From a virus, in the IMG/VR virus record IMGVR_UViG_3300032053_005511, positions 1 to 57,572 of that record: a stretch of 57,572 nucleotides of DNA. One strand, written 5' to 3'. Under the pieces are notes generated by a model. That model ran no database searches, was not told the DNA's origin, and worked only from the letters and a program-made list of their open reading frames with translations. Position 1 is the stretch's first letter. Every line of letters begins with the position of its first letter. A program made the position numbers and the translations under genes. Below, piece by piece: positions 34,574 to 42,880 of this stretch.

Positions 34574-34598
34574 AGAGAAGAGACTGCCAATCTTCTCT
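34574..34598. terminator. Hairpin between convergent genes
   Basis: An 8-bp stem AGAGAAGA/TCTTCTCT with a 9-nt loop lies between the methyltransferase-like gene and the small minus-strand gene ending at 34604. There is no strong T run on either side, so it is a weak or protein-assisted terminator. Confidence 0.5.
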
Positions 34599-34603
34599 AG
34601 CTA

Positions 34604-34744
34604 TCAAGCCCTACTAGCAACAACTCTATTAGCAAACCTAGGATCTCCAGGGTTCTTTTCCCGTGCTATTGCCGTCGCGTTTCTATTTAGTACGTTCGCC
34701 GCTGCTTCGAAATCGTCAGATTGGCGGTCCAGACTTATAGACAT
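34604..34744 (-). CDS. 46-residue small protein after portal
   Basis: The ATG lies 2 bases after the portal stop, and the frame runs 46 codons to a TGA at 34606-34604. The peptide (SLDRQSDDFEAAANVLNR, then AIAREKNPGDPRFANR) has balanced charge and a helix, as expected of a genuine small protein. There is no strong Shine-Dalgarno, so coupling to the portal gene is assumed. The function is unknown. Confidence 0.5.
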   Translation of the reverse strand: MSISLDRQSDDFEAAANVLNRNATAIAREKNPGDPRFANRVVASRA

Positions 34745-34746
34745 GG

Positions 34747-36675
34747 CTACACCATACCAGCAGCACGCCGTGGAGCACGCTGCTCAGGCATAGGGCGCAT
34801 GTCAACACCAGGTGCTGGTGGAGTACCCTGCTGCCCGCTCTTTCTATCCTGGGCTACTAGCTGCCTAACTAGCTGCCCTAGCTCTGGACTCTGAGTGGTG
34901 ATGTTCTGCATCGCCATCTCCTGGTCACCTGGGGGCATAGACTGAATCTGCTTAGAGTAGCTCTGTGCCATCTGGTTAATGTCCAAACCAGCTTGCTGCT
35001 GCCCACCCTGCTGCAGATTCTGCCCAGCGTTCATAGGACTCTGTACCTGTTGCCCAAAGCCCTCACCAGGTTCACCAGGAGCGATAGCGCCCTGTTGAGC
35101 TTCCATGGCTACCTGCTGCGCTTTCACCTGCGCCTTGGCCATGATGACCTGGACCTCACCCTGAATCTGAGCCATGGCCAACTGCTGCTGCTTAGTGGCA
35201 GCAACTCTCATGTCCGTCTCACGGAGCATGATGCCGTTCTCTTCATCCTGCTTAAGGTCAGAGTCGGCTAGCAGGGTAGTGTCACTGATCTTCTGTGCCT
35301 GGTTCAGCTGCAGCATCAGAGCCTTGCGCTGAATGTCGTCGGCCATCTTGAACGGCTTGAAGCGGATGTTGGCTTCCGGCCATTCCATGTAGCCAGACAC
35401 CATCTTCATGACCCACTTAGCCATCTGCTTGTGGCGCAGGATGTAGCCGAAGAACGCGTTCTCCAACATACGCATGGAGACGTTGGTACCAGCGTAGCTC
35501 ATACCACCAATGAGGAACTCACGTGGTACGCCCATGCCCACCATGATCTGCTCACTCCACTGCTGTATCTCTTGCGTCAGCAGCAGAGCCTTGCCATCGC
35601 CACCAATGGTTTGGTTACCAAGAGGCAAAGGCATGATGGGTATGTAGTTCTGGTCCATACGCCATCGACCAATCTCAGAAGCTACTTGGTCACGCCACTC
35701 CCCGAGATTGATAGTTGTGTACGGGTCACTGGACCCAGACCCAGCTTGTGGGAACAGCACGCGTAGAGGGACAATATGTTCAAGAAGAATCGCCTCCTGA
35801 GCCTTCTTCATTAGCTGCAGGTAGAAAGTGTCTTTAAGTACCGGGAGAATCAGTGGGATACCCCACCCACGATCTTGCTGTGCAAGTGTCGGGCGCTTGA
35901 GGTGGAAGAAGTTGTCCTTCGAGAAGACAACTCCCTTACCCTCACGCATAGCTTGTAGGAACACCTGCGGGGTGCTCTCTACTACGTCCTTCTTACCTAT
36001 CACTACGTCATTACGTAGCGTGGGAGGGATCGTGTAGAAGTAGATGTACTCACCGCTGACCTCATTGTACGTGATCTCCACATACTCAGCGTTCCAACGT
36101 AGTAGCCGAATGCCACTAGCGTTCTTGAAGTACTCGTCCTTCGCCTCAGCCTCTGTGGTGGTCCCACACTTTGGGCAGTTGTACCTGAAGGCGTTGTTGG
36201 TGAAGGTCCAACGTGCCCTAGTTTTCTGCGCTTCCTCAGAGCTACCACAAGACAAACACTTCAAGTACTTCTTGAAGGGGAAGGCTATGGATACGAAGGC
36301 GTTACCATAACAGTGGTAGTCGAGACCAACCTCTACCTGGAATGCGCGGTACCTCAGGTGGTCCTGCATGTACTCAGTCCACCTGGCAGCTACATCAGCA
36401 CGCTCATGGTCAATAACCAGCTCCGTGATGGGGTACTCAGAGAGCTTAAAGACCGTGGCGTTGATGAGTGGGTTCGTTAAGAAGTAGTACCGGCACCACC
36501 GGAACATCTGCTTGAACGTGACGGGCAGGTACGTGTGGGCGACATCGAAGAACGGACTAGGGTAGTTAACACCCTGTACCGGTGACCCATTGATACGCCC
36601 ACGCGTACTGGAGAAGCGCGATGCTCCAGAGCCGCCGGAAGTACCTATGCCAAACCCGCCGCCTACAAAGCTCAT
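34747..36675 (-). CDS. Portal protein with zinc-finger insertion
   Basis: This 642-residue protein is assigned as the portal from its overall pattern: a Gly-rich start, PSPFFDVAHTYLPVTFKQMF, a core with NAEYVEITYNEVSGEYIYFY, DRGWGIPLILPVLKDTFY, GVPREFLIGGMSYAGTNVSMRMLEN and a long Gln-rich helical C-terminus. Cys pairs C140/C143 and C167/C170 form a zinc-ribbon insertion of about 30 residues. The gene order portal, metallopeptidase-like, virion proteins is coherent. It forms the dodecameric DNA channel at one capsid vertex. The C-terminal Gln/Met/Pro-rich tail is probably disordered. Confidence 0.85.
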   Translation of the reverse strand: MSFVGGGFGIGTSGGSGASRFSSTRGRINGSPVQGVNYPSPFFDVAHTYLPVTFKQMFRWCRYYFLTNPLINATVFKLSEYPITELVIDHERADVAARWTEYMQDHLRYRAFQVEVGLDYHCYGNAFVSIAFPFKKYLKCLSCGSSEEAQKTRARWTFTNNAFRYNCPKCGTTTEAEAKDEYFKNASGIRLLRWNAEYVEITYNEVSGEYIYFYTIPPTLRNDVVIGKKDVVESTPQVFLQAMREGKGVVFSKDNFFHLKRPTLAQQDRGWGIPLILPVLKDTFYLQLMKKAQEAILLEHIVPLRVLFPQAGSGSSDPYTTINLGEWRDQVASEIGRWRMDQNYIPIMPLPLGNQTIGGDGKALLLTQEIQQWSEQIMVGMGVPREFLIGGMSYAGTNVSMRMLENAFFGYILRHKQMAKWVMKMVSGYMEWPEANIRFKPFKMADDIQRKALMLQLNQAQKISDTTLLADSDLKQDEENGIMLRETDMRVAATKQQQLAMAQIQGEVQVIMAKAQVKAQQVAMEAQQGAIAPGEPGEGFGQQVQSPMNAGQNLQQGGQQQAGLDINQMAQSYSKQIQSMPPGDQEMAMQNITTQSPELGQLVRQLVAQDRKSGQQGTPPAPGVDMRPMPEQRAPRRAAGMV

Positions 36676-37211
36676 GTGGTTTCACTCTCTAGCTTAGCCA
36701 CCGTCTTGGTGTACCAAGAGAACATCTTCACACGATCTGGCATCATCCACAAGTACGCTGGGCCTGTAAACTGGTTAATGATGTGAGCTCTAAATTCCGA
36801 GTCCTCTACTGCCTTAATACCACCCTGTTCGAATGCGGCTCTGATGGTCTCCTCGTAGGCCTCCATCTCAAACTTAGCTCGGAAATACGCGTAGCCTATT
36901 GGCAGTGGCACGAACAGGTACAAAAAAGAAAACAGAAGTCGCGTGTACTTCTTAGCCTGGCGCATATGAATACGCTCATGCCTCAAGATTCGCACCTTAG
37001 ACTGCTCAGTCCACAGAGCCCACTGGCTAGGTACGTACACAGTGTTACCCATCGTAGTGGTGTACGTAGTCATGAACGTCTTCATCCCACCGAACGTTAG
37101 GATGAGCAGGAAGCGGTTGATGAGCAGCATCAACTTGCTATTCACCTTCGCCTTAACAACGAAGTCAGGAAACTCCTTACGCGTCTCTACAACTAGCTGT
37201 TCAAGAGTCAT
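36672..37211 (-). CDS. Membrane-associated HExxH metallopeptidase-like protein
   Basis: In this 179-residue protein, RHERIHMRQ gives HExxH at 78-82, and KFEMEAYEE (about 113-121) can supply the third, glutamate ligand. A hydrophobic segment LLFSFLYLFVPLPIGYAYF (92-110) lies between them, and another hydrophobic stretch is at 28-42. So a small zinc peptidase at or in a membrane is suggested. Its ends overlap both neighbours by 4 bases (ATGA), in the portal operon. It may process a virion or host envelope protein during entry or assembly. Activity is not proven. Confidence 0.65.
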   Translation of the reverse strand: MTLEQLVVETRKEFPDFVVKAKVNSKLMLLINRFLLILTFGGMKTFMTTYTTTMGNTVYVPSQWALWTEQSKVRILRHERIHMRQAKKYTRLLFSFLYLFVPLPIGYAYFRAKFEMEAYEETIRAAFEQGGIKAVEDSEFRAHIINQFTGPAYLWMMPDRVKMFSWYTKTVAKLESETT

Positions 37212-38089
37212 CCTGGAGATCCTCCTAGCATGTCACCCGGTGGCATACCTGCAGCAGAGTGGCTTACAGACCGCTCCACTCCAGGAGAGATGGCTTCAGA
37301 CGTAGCCGGAGGTGAATACTCAGGAAGTAGCGTCCTGGGGGGCTGCTTAGGCTTGCGCTTAAACGCTTTCTCCACACCCATTGTTAATGCAGTAGCTGCT
37401 GTAACCGGTAGTGGCCCAAATGGGGCCATAGAGGCGGCAGTAGCTACATTTCCTAACCTGGAATGCCCCTCCTCCGGTTTAGCTAGCGCACCATGAGCCA
37501 TAGCTGCAGCAGGAACACCGAATAGCAGAGCTCGTTCGGCTGGGTTAGACGTGTACCACTGCTGCTGCGCCCCAGTACTAAGTGTCTTACCCACTCCATT
37601 AGTGACCATAGACTTCAAGTACCCTGGGACACTAGTAAGCCCCATGTTGGTAGCTTCGTGCGACAGCGTTAAACCTTTACGAGCTTTCGTTAGCTCATCC
37701 TTGGCCTTCGCCATAGCTATCTGGCGTTTAGCCGCTGTAGACCGATCCATAAATCGATCCCAAAGATTAGCCTCTACGTCAGGAGCTTTATTGACGGCTG
37801 TGTGCGCCTTGCGTACGGCGCTCATAGAGCTCTCTATGTCCCCTGCTCCTAGCTCCCTAGCACCAGCGGGGGACATAAAACCCTGCGGTGTCCATCCAGT
37901 GACAGAGTGTACTTGTCGTTTCAAAAACTTACCAACGTCAGCAGGGGAGTCACTTGCTAGGTCTCTAGCTCCTCGATAGAGACTTTTTACATTTAGGGCT
38001 TTACCTATAACCCTACCAACAGACCCACCACGAGCTATCTTTAGTAGCTCATTATTAAACCCAGGCATGTAGCTTACTACTTCAGACAT
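37208..38089 (-). CDS. Virion protein of the portal operon
   Basis: This 293-residue protein has an N-terminal GFNNELLKIARGG motif of the K-x-A type, basic helices, WTPQGFMSPAGARELG, then Ala/Gly-rich hydrophobic segments (about 190-245) and a Pro-rich C-terminus. The mix of basic helices and membrane-like segments is common in ejected inner virion proteins. It overlaps both neighbours by a few bases. I do not recognise a named family. Confidence 0.6.
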   Translation of the reverse strand: MSEVVSYMPGFNNELLKIARGGSVGRVIGKALNVKSLYRGARDLASDSPADVGKFLKRQVHSVTGWTPQGFMSPAGARELGAGDIESSMSAVRKAHTAVNKAPDVEANLWDRFMDRSTAAKRQIAMAKAKDELTKARKGLTLSHEATNMGLTSVPGYLKSMVTNGVGKTLSTGAQQQWYTSNPAERALLFGVPAAAMAHGALAKPEEGHSRLGNVATAASMAPFGPLPVTAATALTMGVEKAFKRKPKQPPRTLLPEYSPPATSEAISPGVERSVSHSAAGMPPGDMLGGSPG

Positions 38090-38894
38090 TGGACATGAAC
38101 CTTAGTTGGTTGTGCAGCCTGCTACGTGCTTCGTCAACGAAGTCTTTTATCAAGAGACACCGGCGTAGTTGCTCACTCACTACAGTCCTGCCAGCTGGAG
38201 CTTTCTTAGAAGCTCTAACAGCTGGCCATAGCTTGGCTATCTCTGCCGTGTCTACTGGTATTCCTAAGGACGGTACTGTGATGAAGTCGATAGGGTCTAC
38301 CGGGTAGTAGATGTCATCGTGTTGGAATACCGTAACCAAGTACTCCTTAATCTCCGTACTCCACTCAACGTCAGTACGGAGGTTGTTAGCTATGTCTACC
38401 GCCACGGTGCACTGAGCTGCGGTGGGTACCTGCATCTGAACGAAATCAGGGAATGCGCTGTTCAACGGCATAGCGCACCACAAAAATACTTCCCACTTCT
38501 TCCAAAAGGTATCTACGAAGTGCATGGTCTTTACGGCCATGATCTTAGATAGATTTAGATCGCTCACCGTAGCCGTCCTAAAATCTTGTGGTATTCGCCA
38601 GACCAGCGTCTCAGCTTCCCAGGTCATCCACTCTGGCCCGTACTTACGCAGCAAAGCCAGATCTAGAACTACTGGATGGGCATCTGGGTGCTGAAAAAGA
38701 TTGATAGGTGTGGGTAGTACCTCTGCCACCTTCTTTTCATCAGGTAGCGTGGTGTCTATCGTCTCTGTGTACTCGTCGGACTCGTCGTAAGACGGCCGAG
38801 CTTTAGGACTAGGCTTTACACCTATGCGCTTCAGCGCATCTAAGAAATGGCCTTCGAAGTCGAGGTTAGCTTCGATCTCCGTACGCTCATCCAT
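38082..38894 (-). CDS. Unknown virion-operon protein
   Basis: This 270-residue protein has an acidic, disordered N-terminal 65 residues and then a compact helical domain with many Trp: LALLRKYGPEWMTWEAETLVWRI in two parts, FVDTFWKKWEVFLWC and QVPTAAQCTVAVDIANNLR. The Trp-rich helices look conserved, but I cannot name the family. It lies 2 bases from the next gene and overlaps the previous by 8 bases. It is likely structural or assembly-related from the operon. Confidence 0.6.
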   Translation of the reverse strand: MDERTEIEANLDFEGHFLDALKRIGVKPSPKARPSYDESDEYTETIDTTLPDEKKVAEVLPTPINLFQHPDAHPVVLDLALLRKYGPEWMTWEAETLVWRIPQDFRTATVSDLNLSKIMAVKTMHFVDTFWKKWEVFLWCAMPLNSAFPDFVQMQVPTAAQCTVAVDIANNLRTDVEWSTEIKEYLVTVFQHDDIYYPVDPIDFITVPSLGIPVDTAEIAKLWPAVRASKKAPAGRTVVSEQLRRCLLIKDFVDEARSRLHNQLRFMSNV

Positions 38895-38896
38895 GG

Positions 38897-39805
38897 CTAA
38901 GCTGACGCTTCATCCCTAGGAGCGTTCTCATTAGCCATCCGCATAACCATCTTCTTCTGGTCTAACGGAAGACTACTAAAAATAGCTACTGGGTCTTTAC
39001 GGAACTCGTCAGCCAGATCGTCTCCGAAGGTCTTCTTCAGCATCTGGTAGCGAGTCTTAGCAAAATCTTTGAGTGTCTTTGAGCTGACGTAGTCGTTACC
39101 GACGATAACCGACATGTCCTCGTCAGCAGCTGTCTTAACACCGTATGTCGAGTAGTACGGGTCAGGTATGTACTGATCATAGAACTGCTCTAGCCCCGAT
39201 AGCTTATCGAACTCGCTCAGAGCAATAGCGAAAGCCTCTGCAGGCATAGTCGGGCGTAGCTCGGCTAACTTGCTGAGTACCTCACGAGCAGCGTCGTCTG
39301 ACAGAACACTTCTGCGACCGTCTATAGCTGTCTGAAACTCAGACGGCTCTGCGTAAGAAGCAGAACCGTACTTGGCAATATCACTGGTAACTTCGAAGGC
39401 AAGTTCAGAGGCTCTCTTCACCAGGTTGGCACAGTACTCACGTCGAGTCTCAGGCTCCATCCTCTTACTCCACTCTTCGAAGTAGAAGTTGGCCATCTTA
39501 ACTTGCTCATAGTTGTCTATGGGGTACTTGTTCTGTGACGGTAGAGCATAGCGCTGAGCCTGCTTAGCTATCACCCTTGGCGGCTCTTGTGTAGATACGT
39601 CCACGTGTGGCTGCATCTTAGAAGCCTGCGGTAACCGCTGTGGCTGTTCCCCAGCTACTGCACTAGCCACGCCAGGCGGTAGTTCATTACCAGTACCAGA
39701 GGCGGACTTCTGCACAGTTGCTTTCTCCTTACCCACAGATCTATCTGCTGGACCACTTAACGGCATTAGATCTGTGCCAGACGCCTCAGCTAGCTTATGG
39801 TACAT
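38897..39805 (-). CDS. Inner-virion-like protein rich in Lys-X-Ala
   Basis: This 302-residue protein starts MYHKLAEASG. Residues of about 1-90 are disordered and Pro/Ser/Gly-rich. The rest is helical with EEWSKRMEPETRREYCANLV and FDKLSGLEQFYDQYIPDPY. Seven Lys-X-Ala motifs are visible (HKLAE, QKSAS, AKQAQ, VKMAN, VKRAS, SKLAE, VKTAA). I start at the ATG at 39805, which overlaps the stop of the gene upstream and has GGAGG about 10 bases before it. A processed core protein is likely. Confidence 0.6.
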   Translation of the reverse strand: MYHKLAEASGTDLMPLSGPADRSVGKEKATVQKSASGTGNELPPGVASAVAGEQPQRLPQASKMQPHVDVSTQEPPRVIAKQAQRYALPSQNKYPIDNYEQVKMANFYFEEWSKRMEPETRREYCANLVKRASELAFEVTSDIAKYGSASYAEPSEFQTAIDGRRSVLSDDAAREVLSKLAELRPTMPAEAFAIALSEFDKLSGLEQFYDQYIPDPYYSTYGVKTAADEDMSVIVGNDYVSSKTLKDFAKTRYQMLKKTFGDDLADEFRKDPVAIFSSLPLDQKKMVMRMANENAPRDEASA

Positions 39806-40350
39806 CACTGTCCCCCTCCCATGATCTGACCCTTGAATTGCGTCATCTGTGGGTTCGTGGCTATCTGCCCGCCTAACCCCTTAGTTGCAGCAACACCAGC
39901 TCCGGCATCTCTAGCTATTTGACCAGCTGTCTGTGCACCACTAACTACACCAGATACCTTGCCAACTGGCCCAGGTAGCATACTCATTAGCCCCCACGGT
40001 AATGCTAGCTTCTGAAGTTCCTCTGGTGGTTCTATCCCGTACCAGGAACAAGCTGTCATAAGATTAGCTGCTGCTACCTTCTGAGCTTCTACGGGCAGCT
40101 TGTAGGCTGTCTTCAAGAAGTACTCTACAGAGACCGCTGTATTACCTGGATCTACACAGGCAAACTTCCGAAGTGTGACGTCTCCGTCCATGAGGACTAA
40201 CGCGTAGAGATCGTCAGGAAGCCTAGCGTGCTCCTCAGCCGTAAGAGCGTGCGCTTCTTTTGTAAGATCTGATAGGCGCTCCAGAGGGAGAGCTATCTCA
40301 CAGTTCTTATCGTCGTAGAAGTCCAATATCAGTCCGCTGAGCTTCTCCAT
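39805..40350 (-). CDS. First gene of the portal operon, unknown function
   Basis: This is a 181-residue protein from the ATG at 40350, chosen because CGGAGG lies 3 bases upstream. A longer open frame to 40692 crosses the divergent promoter and gives an unlikely sequence. The N-terminal domain (MEKLSGLILDFYDDKNCEIA) includes LYALVLMDGDVTLRKFAC. The C-terminus is Gly/Ala-rich, with KLALPWGLMSMLPGPVGKV possibly membrane-active. K-x-A motifs (LKTAY, QKVAA, QKLAL) fit the inner virion group. Confidence 0.6.
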   Translation of the reverse strand: MEKLSGLILDFYDDKNCEIALPLERLSDLTKEAHALTAEEHARLPDDLYALVLMDGDVTLRKFACVDPGNTAVSVEYFLKTAYKLPVEAQKVAAANLMTACSWYGIEPPEELQKLALPWGLMSMLPGPVGKVSGVVSGAQTAGQIARDAGAGVAATKGLGGQIATNPQMTQFKGQIMGGGQ

Positions 40351-40388
40351 GGGCCTCCGAGAATAGACGTAACAGCGCGAATTTACAA

Positions 40389-40418
40389 CTGCAAGATTAG
40401 ACAATAAACGGTGATAAG
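40389..40418 (+). promoter_or_regulatory. Promoter P4, head of the replication operon
   Basis: The -35-like CTGCAA is at 40389-40394 and the -10-like GATAAG at 40413-40418, with an 18-base spacer. It shares CAAG and GATAAG spacing with promoter P2. It lies in the 104-base gap between the divergent genes at 40350 and 40455. Confidence 0.6.
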
Positions 40419-40454
40419 GGAATTGAGGCTCAAATAGCCAAGGAGATCGCAAAG

Positions 40455-41096
40455 ATGACGCCACAATGCTTCGGTCTACAATGGTCACCCACAGCTCTGG
40501 AGTGCAAAGGAGGGTATGACCCGGCCTACGTGAATCCCAAGGACAATAGTAGACTGAGGGAGAAGTGTAGCTGGTACGCACAGTGCGCCCCAAGGACCTG
40601 TGCCAGCAACCTAGAAAAGAATAAACCACCGCAACAGCAGGTGCAGCAACAGCAGGTGCAGCAACAGCAGCCGCCTCAACAATACCAGCCACAGTTTATC
40701 CCTAGCCAAGCTCTTGTTCGACCAACTGTTACTCCAGCTATGGCAGGTGGTGTACAGCTTCAACCACCACCACGCCCTTTCGCACCACCACAGCAGCAGC
40801 AGTACCAACCGCAGTATGTGCAGCAGCCGCAATACCAACCATGGCAATATGCGCCACTCACGGCTCCCCCGCATATAGCTTACTATGGACCACCAACTGT
40901 GCCGGTCAGTCATCAGCAGCCTGGCATGCAGATGCTTTCTTACCTAGCAGTACCAGAACCGGTGCTAGAAGATGTGCCGTGGTGGAAGAGGCTTGGCTTT
41001 GAGATACTCAGAGCTATGGGAAAATCAGCTGGGCATACCGTGGCCAACTCATTCGACCACGTCACGATCACTAAACCACGTACACCGGTAACATGA
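40455..41096 (+). CDS. Gln/Pro-rich protein with small Cys motif
   Basis: In this 213-residue protein, the first 55 residues hold Cys 5, 17, 38, 44 and 49 and could bind zinc. Residues of about 57-150 are Gln/Pro/Tyr-rich and disordered, with a repeated QQQVQ unit. The C-terminal 50 residues contain VPWWKRLGFEILRAMGKS, an amphipathic helix. An AAGGAG site precedes the start. It leads the replication operon and overlaps the helicase start by 4 bases (ATGA). The disordered middle suggests a hub or condensate-forming replication accessory. That is speculation. Confidence 0.6.
   Translation: MTPQCFGLQWSPTALECKGGYDPAYVNPKDNSRLREKCSWYAQCAPRTCASNLEKNKPPQQQVQQQQVQQQQPPQQYQPQFIPSQALVRPTVTPAMAGGVQLQPPPRPFAPPQQQQYQPQYVQQPQYQPWQYAPLTAPPHIAYYGPPTVPVSHQQPGMQMLSYLAVPEPVLEDVPWWKRLGFEILRAMGKSAGHTVANSFDHVTITKPRTPVT
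40633..40672 (+). repeat. Short tandem repeat coding for QQQVQ
   Basis: A 15-base unit (CAACAGCAGGTGCAG) is present twice in tandem, followed by a partial third copy. It codes for Gln/Val repeats in the 213-residue protein and could change length by slippage. Confidence 0.7.
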
Positions 41097-42859
41097 AGCT
41101 ACTAAAACGGCAGCCCACCAAGGGGTATATAGACAACTACTTGTGGGTACCGAAAAGCTACGTGAACGTGGAGGGCACGAAAGCTGCCCTCACGTTCAGC
41201 TTCGTAGATGCCTACTCTCCTACTAAGAGCCGCATGCTCTACCTGTGGAAAGAGATGGAGCACCATCTACTGGTACCTAGGGCCTTCTGGGGTGTTGGAG
41301 AACTACCATTCGACGTTGTCGATTGCAGGCCTACTAGCTACACAGCAGTAACCTTCAACAGCAAAATCAAGCTAGACCATCTATGGAAGGAGACCCAGGG
41401 GGTGAGACAGCTCACCCCCACGGGGGACAACGTCCAGGCCAAATCGCTGAGTGCCCTACAGCGTGAGCCTGGTGGGGTGCTGCAGTTAGCCTGTGGTAAG
41501 GGTAAGACTGTAGTTGCCCTGGAGCTAATCGCTAGGGCTCAGGTACCTGCGCTAGTGGTACTGGACAACACACAGCTGCTTAGCCAATGGGCAGATCAGG
41601 CAGTAGAGCTACTAGGAATTGCTAGAGAAGACTTGGGGCTGATACAAGCGGATCAATTCGATTGGAAAAAACCTCTTGTCCTAGCCACATATCAGACACT
41701 AGCTATTCAAGCAGACACGCTACCAGAAGAAGTACGTAGATGGTTCGGTATCATCATCTGGGATGAGGCGCACCACATCTCAGCACCTACCTTCGCCAAG
41801 AGTGCTGACATCTTCTACGGTAGTCGTTACGGGCTGACAGCCACCCCCATCAGAGCAGATGGTCTACACATCATCCATGACTTCCACATAGGCAAGGTGC
41901 TCTACAAAGATCTAACGCAGACACTGAAGCCCAAGATCTATTTCAAGTGGACTGGCCTAGCCGTAGACGAGACGAACCCAAGAGCCAGGGTTAGGGACAA
42001 GAATGGTAAAGAGCACAGGGCAATGTTGGCTGGCTACTTCGGTCAATGGAGACAGCGACTAGACATAATCCTGGCTGACGTCATAGCTGCCCGAGCGTCC
42101 GGCAGGAAAGTGTTGGTGCTCTCCGACTCTGTGGATGAAACAGTAAATCTGGCGGCTCTATGGGCTGACCCCAACTGTGCTCAGCTGTACTCTGATATAC
42201 CTATACCTACACCACAGGACGTTGGCGAGACGTTAAACCCTGTGGTACTCCCGCCTGCCAAGGTGAAGAGGATTGGGCTACAGGTAGCTGGGTTAGACAG
42301 CCAGTTAAAGATAGTCGGTATGCACCCCATGAAGGTGCAAGAGATGCGGGACAGACTTGATACGCTTAACCAGACGCTAAAACAGTGTGAAGTAGCGGAT
42401 AAGATAGCTAGGGAACTAGCTAGGCGTCAAAAGAAGTACATCAGGGAGCTAACAGACAAGCCTAGTACTGGGGGCTTCATGATCCATGCTGTACCTGTAG
42501 ACAAGCGAACTTGGTTTCTCAAGAACCGTGAGGTCATCTTCGCCATCACCAAGTACGGCAAAGAAGGAATGGACTGGCCAGAGCTAGATACCGTGCTCGT
42601 ATGTGAACCGTTCTCTAGCAGGAATAGTCTACAGCAACTTCTTGGTAGGCCCACAAGAGTAGGGGTAGTTGAGAAGTTACCAGTGGTGGTGTTCTACGAA
42701 GACAACATCGGACCACTGATAGGCATGTGTAAGAAACTGAAGACTGCACTACGGGATTGGCCTGTAGAAGAAGGTGGTCCTCTTGATTATGACAACCTAG
42801 GACACCCAGGAATAAGTAAATGGAAAGCTCAGAATCAACCGACTCAGATATTCCCGTAG
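41093..42859 (+). CDS. SF2 DNA helicase, UvsW/XPB-like
   Basis: This 588-residue protein has ACGKGKTVVALELI as the Walker A (about 132-140) and an IIIWDEAHHISAPTF DEAH box near 222-230. Motif III GLTATPIR follows, and in the C-terminal RecA domain KEGMDWPELDTVLVCEPF and QQLLGRPTRVG (motif VI). This matches phage helicases that remodel recombination intermediates and restart forks. It overlaps the upstream gene by ATGA. Confidence 0.85.
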   Translation: MKLLKRQPTKGYIDNYLWVPKSYVNVEGTKAALTFSFVDAYSPTKSRMLYLWKEMEHHLLVPRAFWGVGELPFDVVDCRPTSYTAVTFNSKIKLDHLWKETQGVRQLTPTGDNVQAKSLSALQREPGGVLQLACGKGKTVVALELIARAQVPALVVLDNTQLLSQWADQAVELLGIAREDLGLIQADQFDWKKPLVLATYQTLAIQADTLPEEVRRWFGIIIWDEAHHISAPTFAKSADIFYGSRYGLTATPIRADGLHIIHDFHIGKVLYKDLTQTLKPKIYFKWTGLAVDETNPRARVRDKNGKEHRAMLAGYFGQWRQRLDIILADVIAARASGRKVLVLSDSVDETVNLAALWADPNCAQLYSDIPIPTPQDVGETLNPVVLPPAKVKRIGLQVAGLDSQLKIVGMHPMKVQEMRDRLDTLNQTLKQCEVADKIARELARRQKKYIRELTDKPSTGGFMIHAVPVDKRTWFLKNREVIFAITKYGKEGMDWPELDTVLVCEPFSSRNSLQQLLGRPTRVGVVEKLPVVVFYEDNIGPLIGMCKKLKTALRDWPVEEGGPLDYDNLGHPGISKWKAQNQPTQIFP

Positions 42860-42880
42860 TTGGTGGGAGGCCACTAGTAC

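Noticed and set aside
40351-40692. Upstream extension of the minus gene starting at 40350
   Set aside because: It would cross promoter P4 and the start of the divergent gene, and its sequence is Trp/Ser/Arg-rich noise. CGGAGG before 40350 marks the start.
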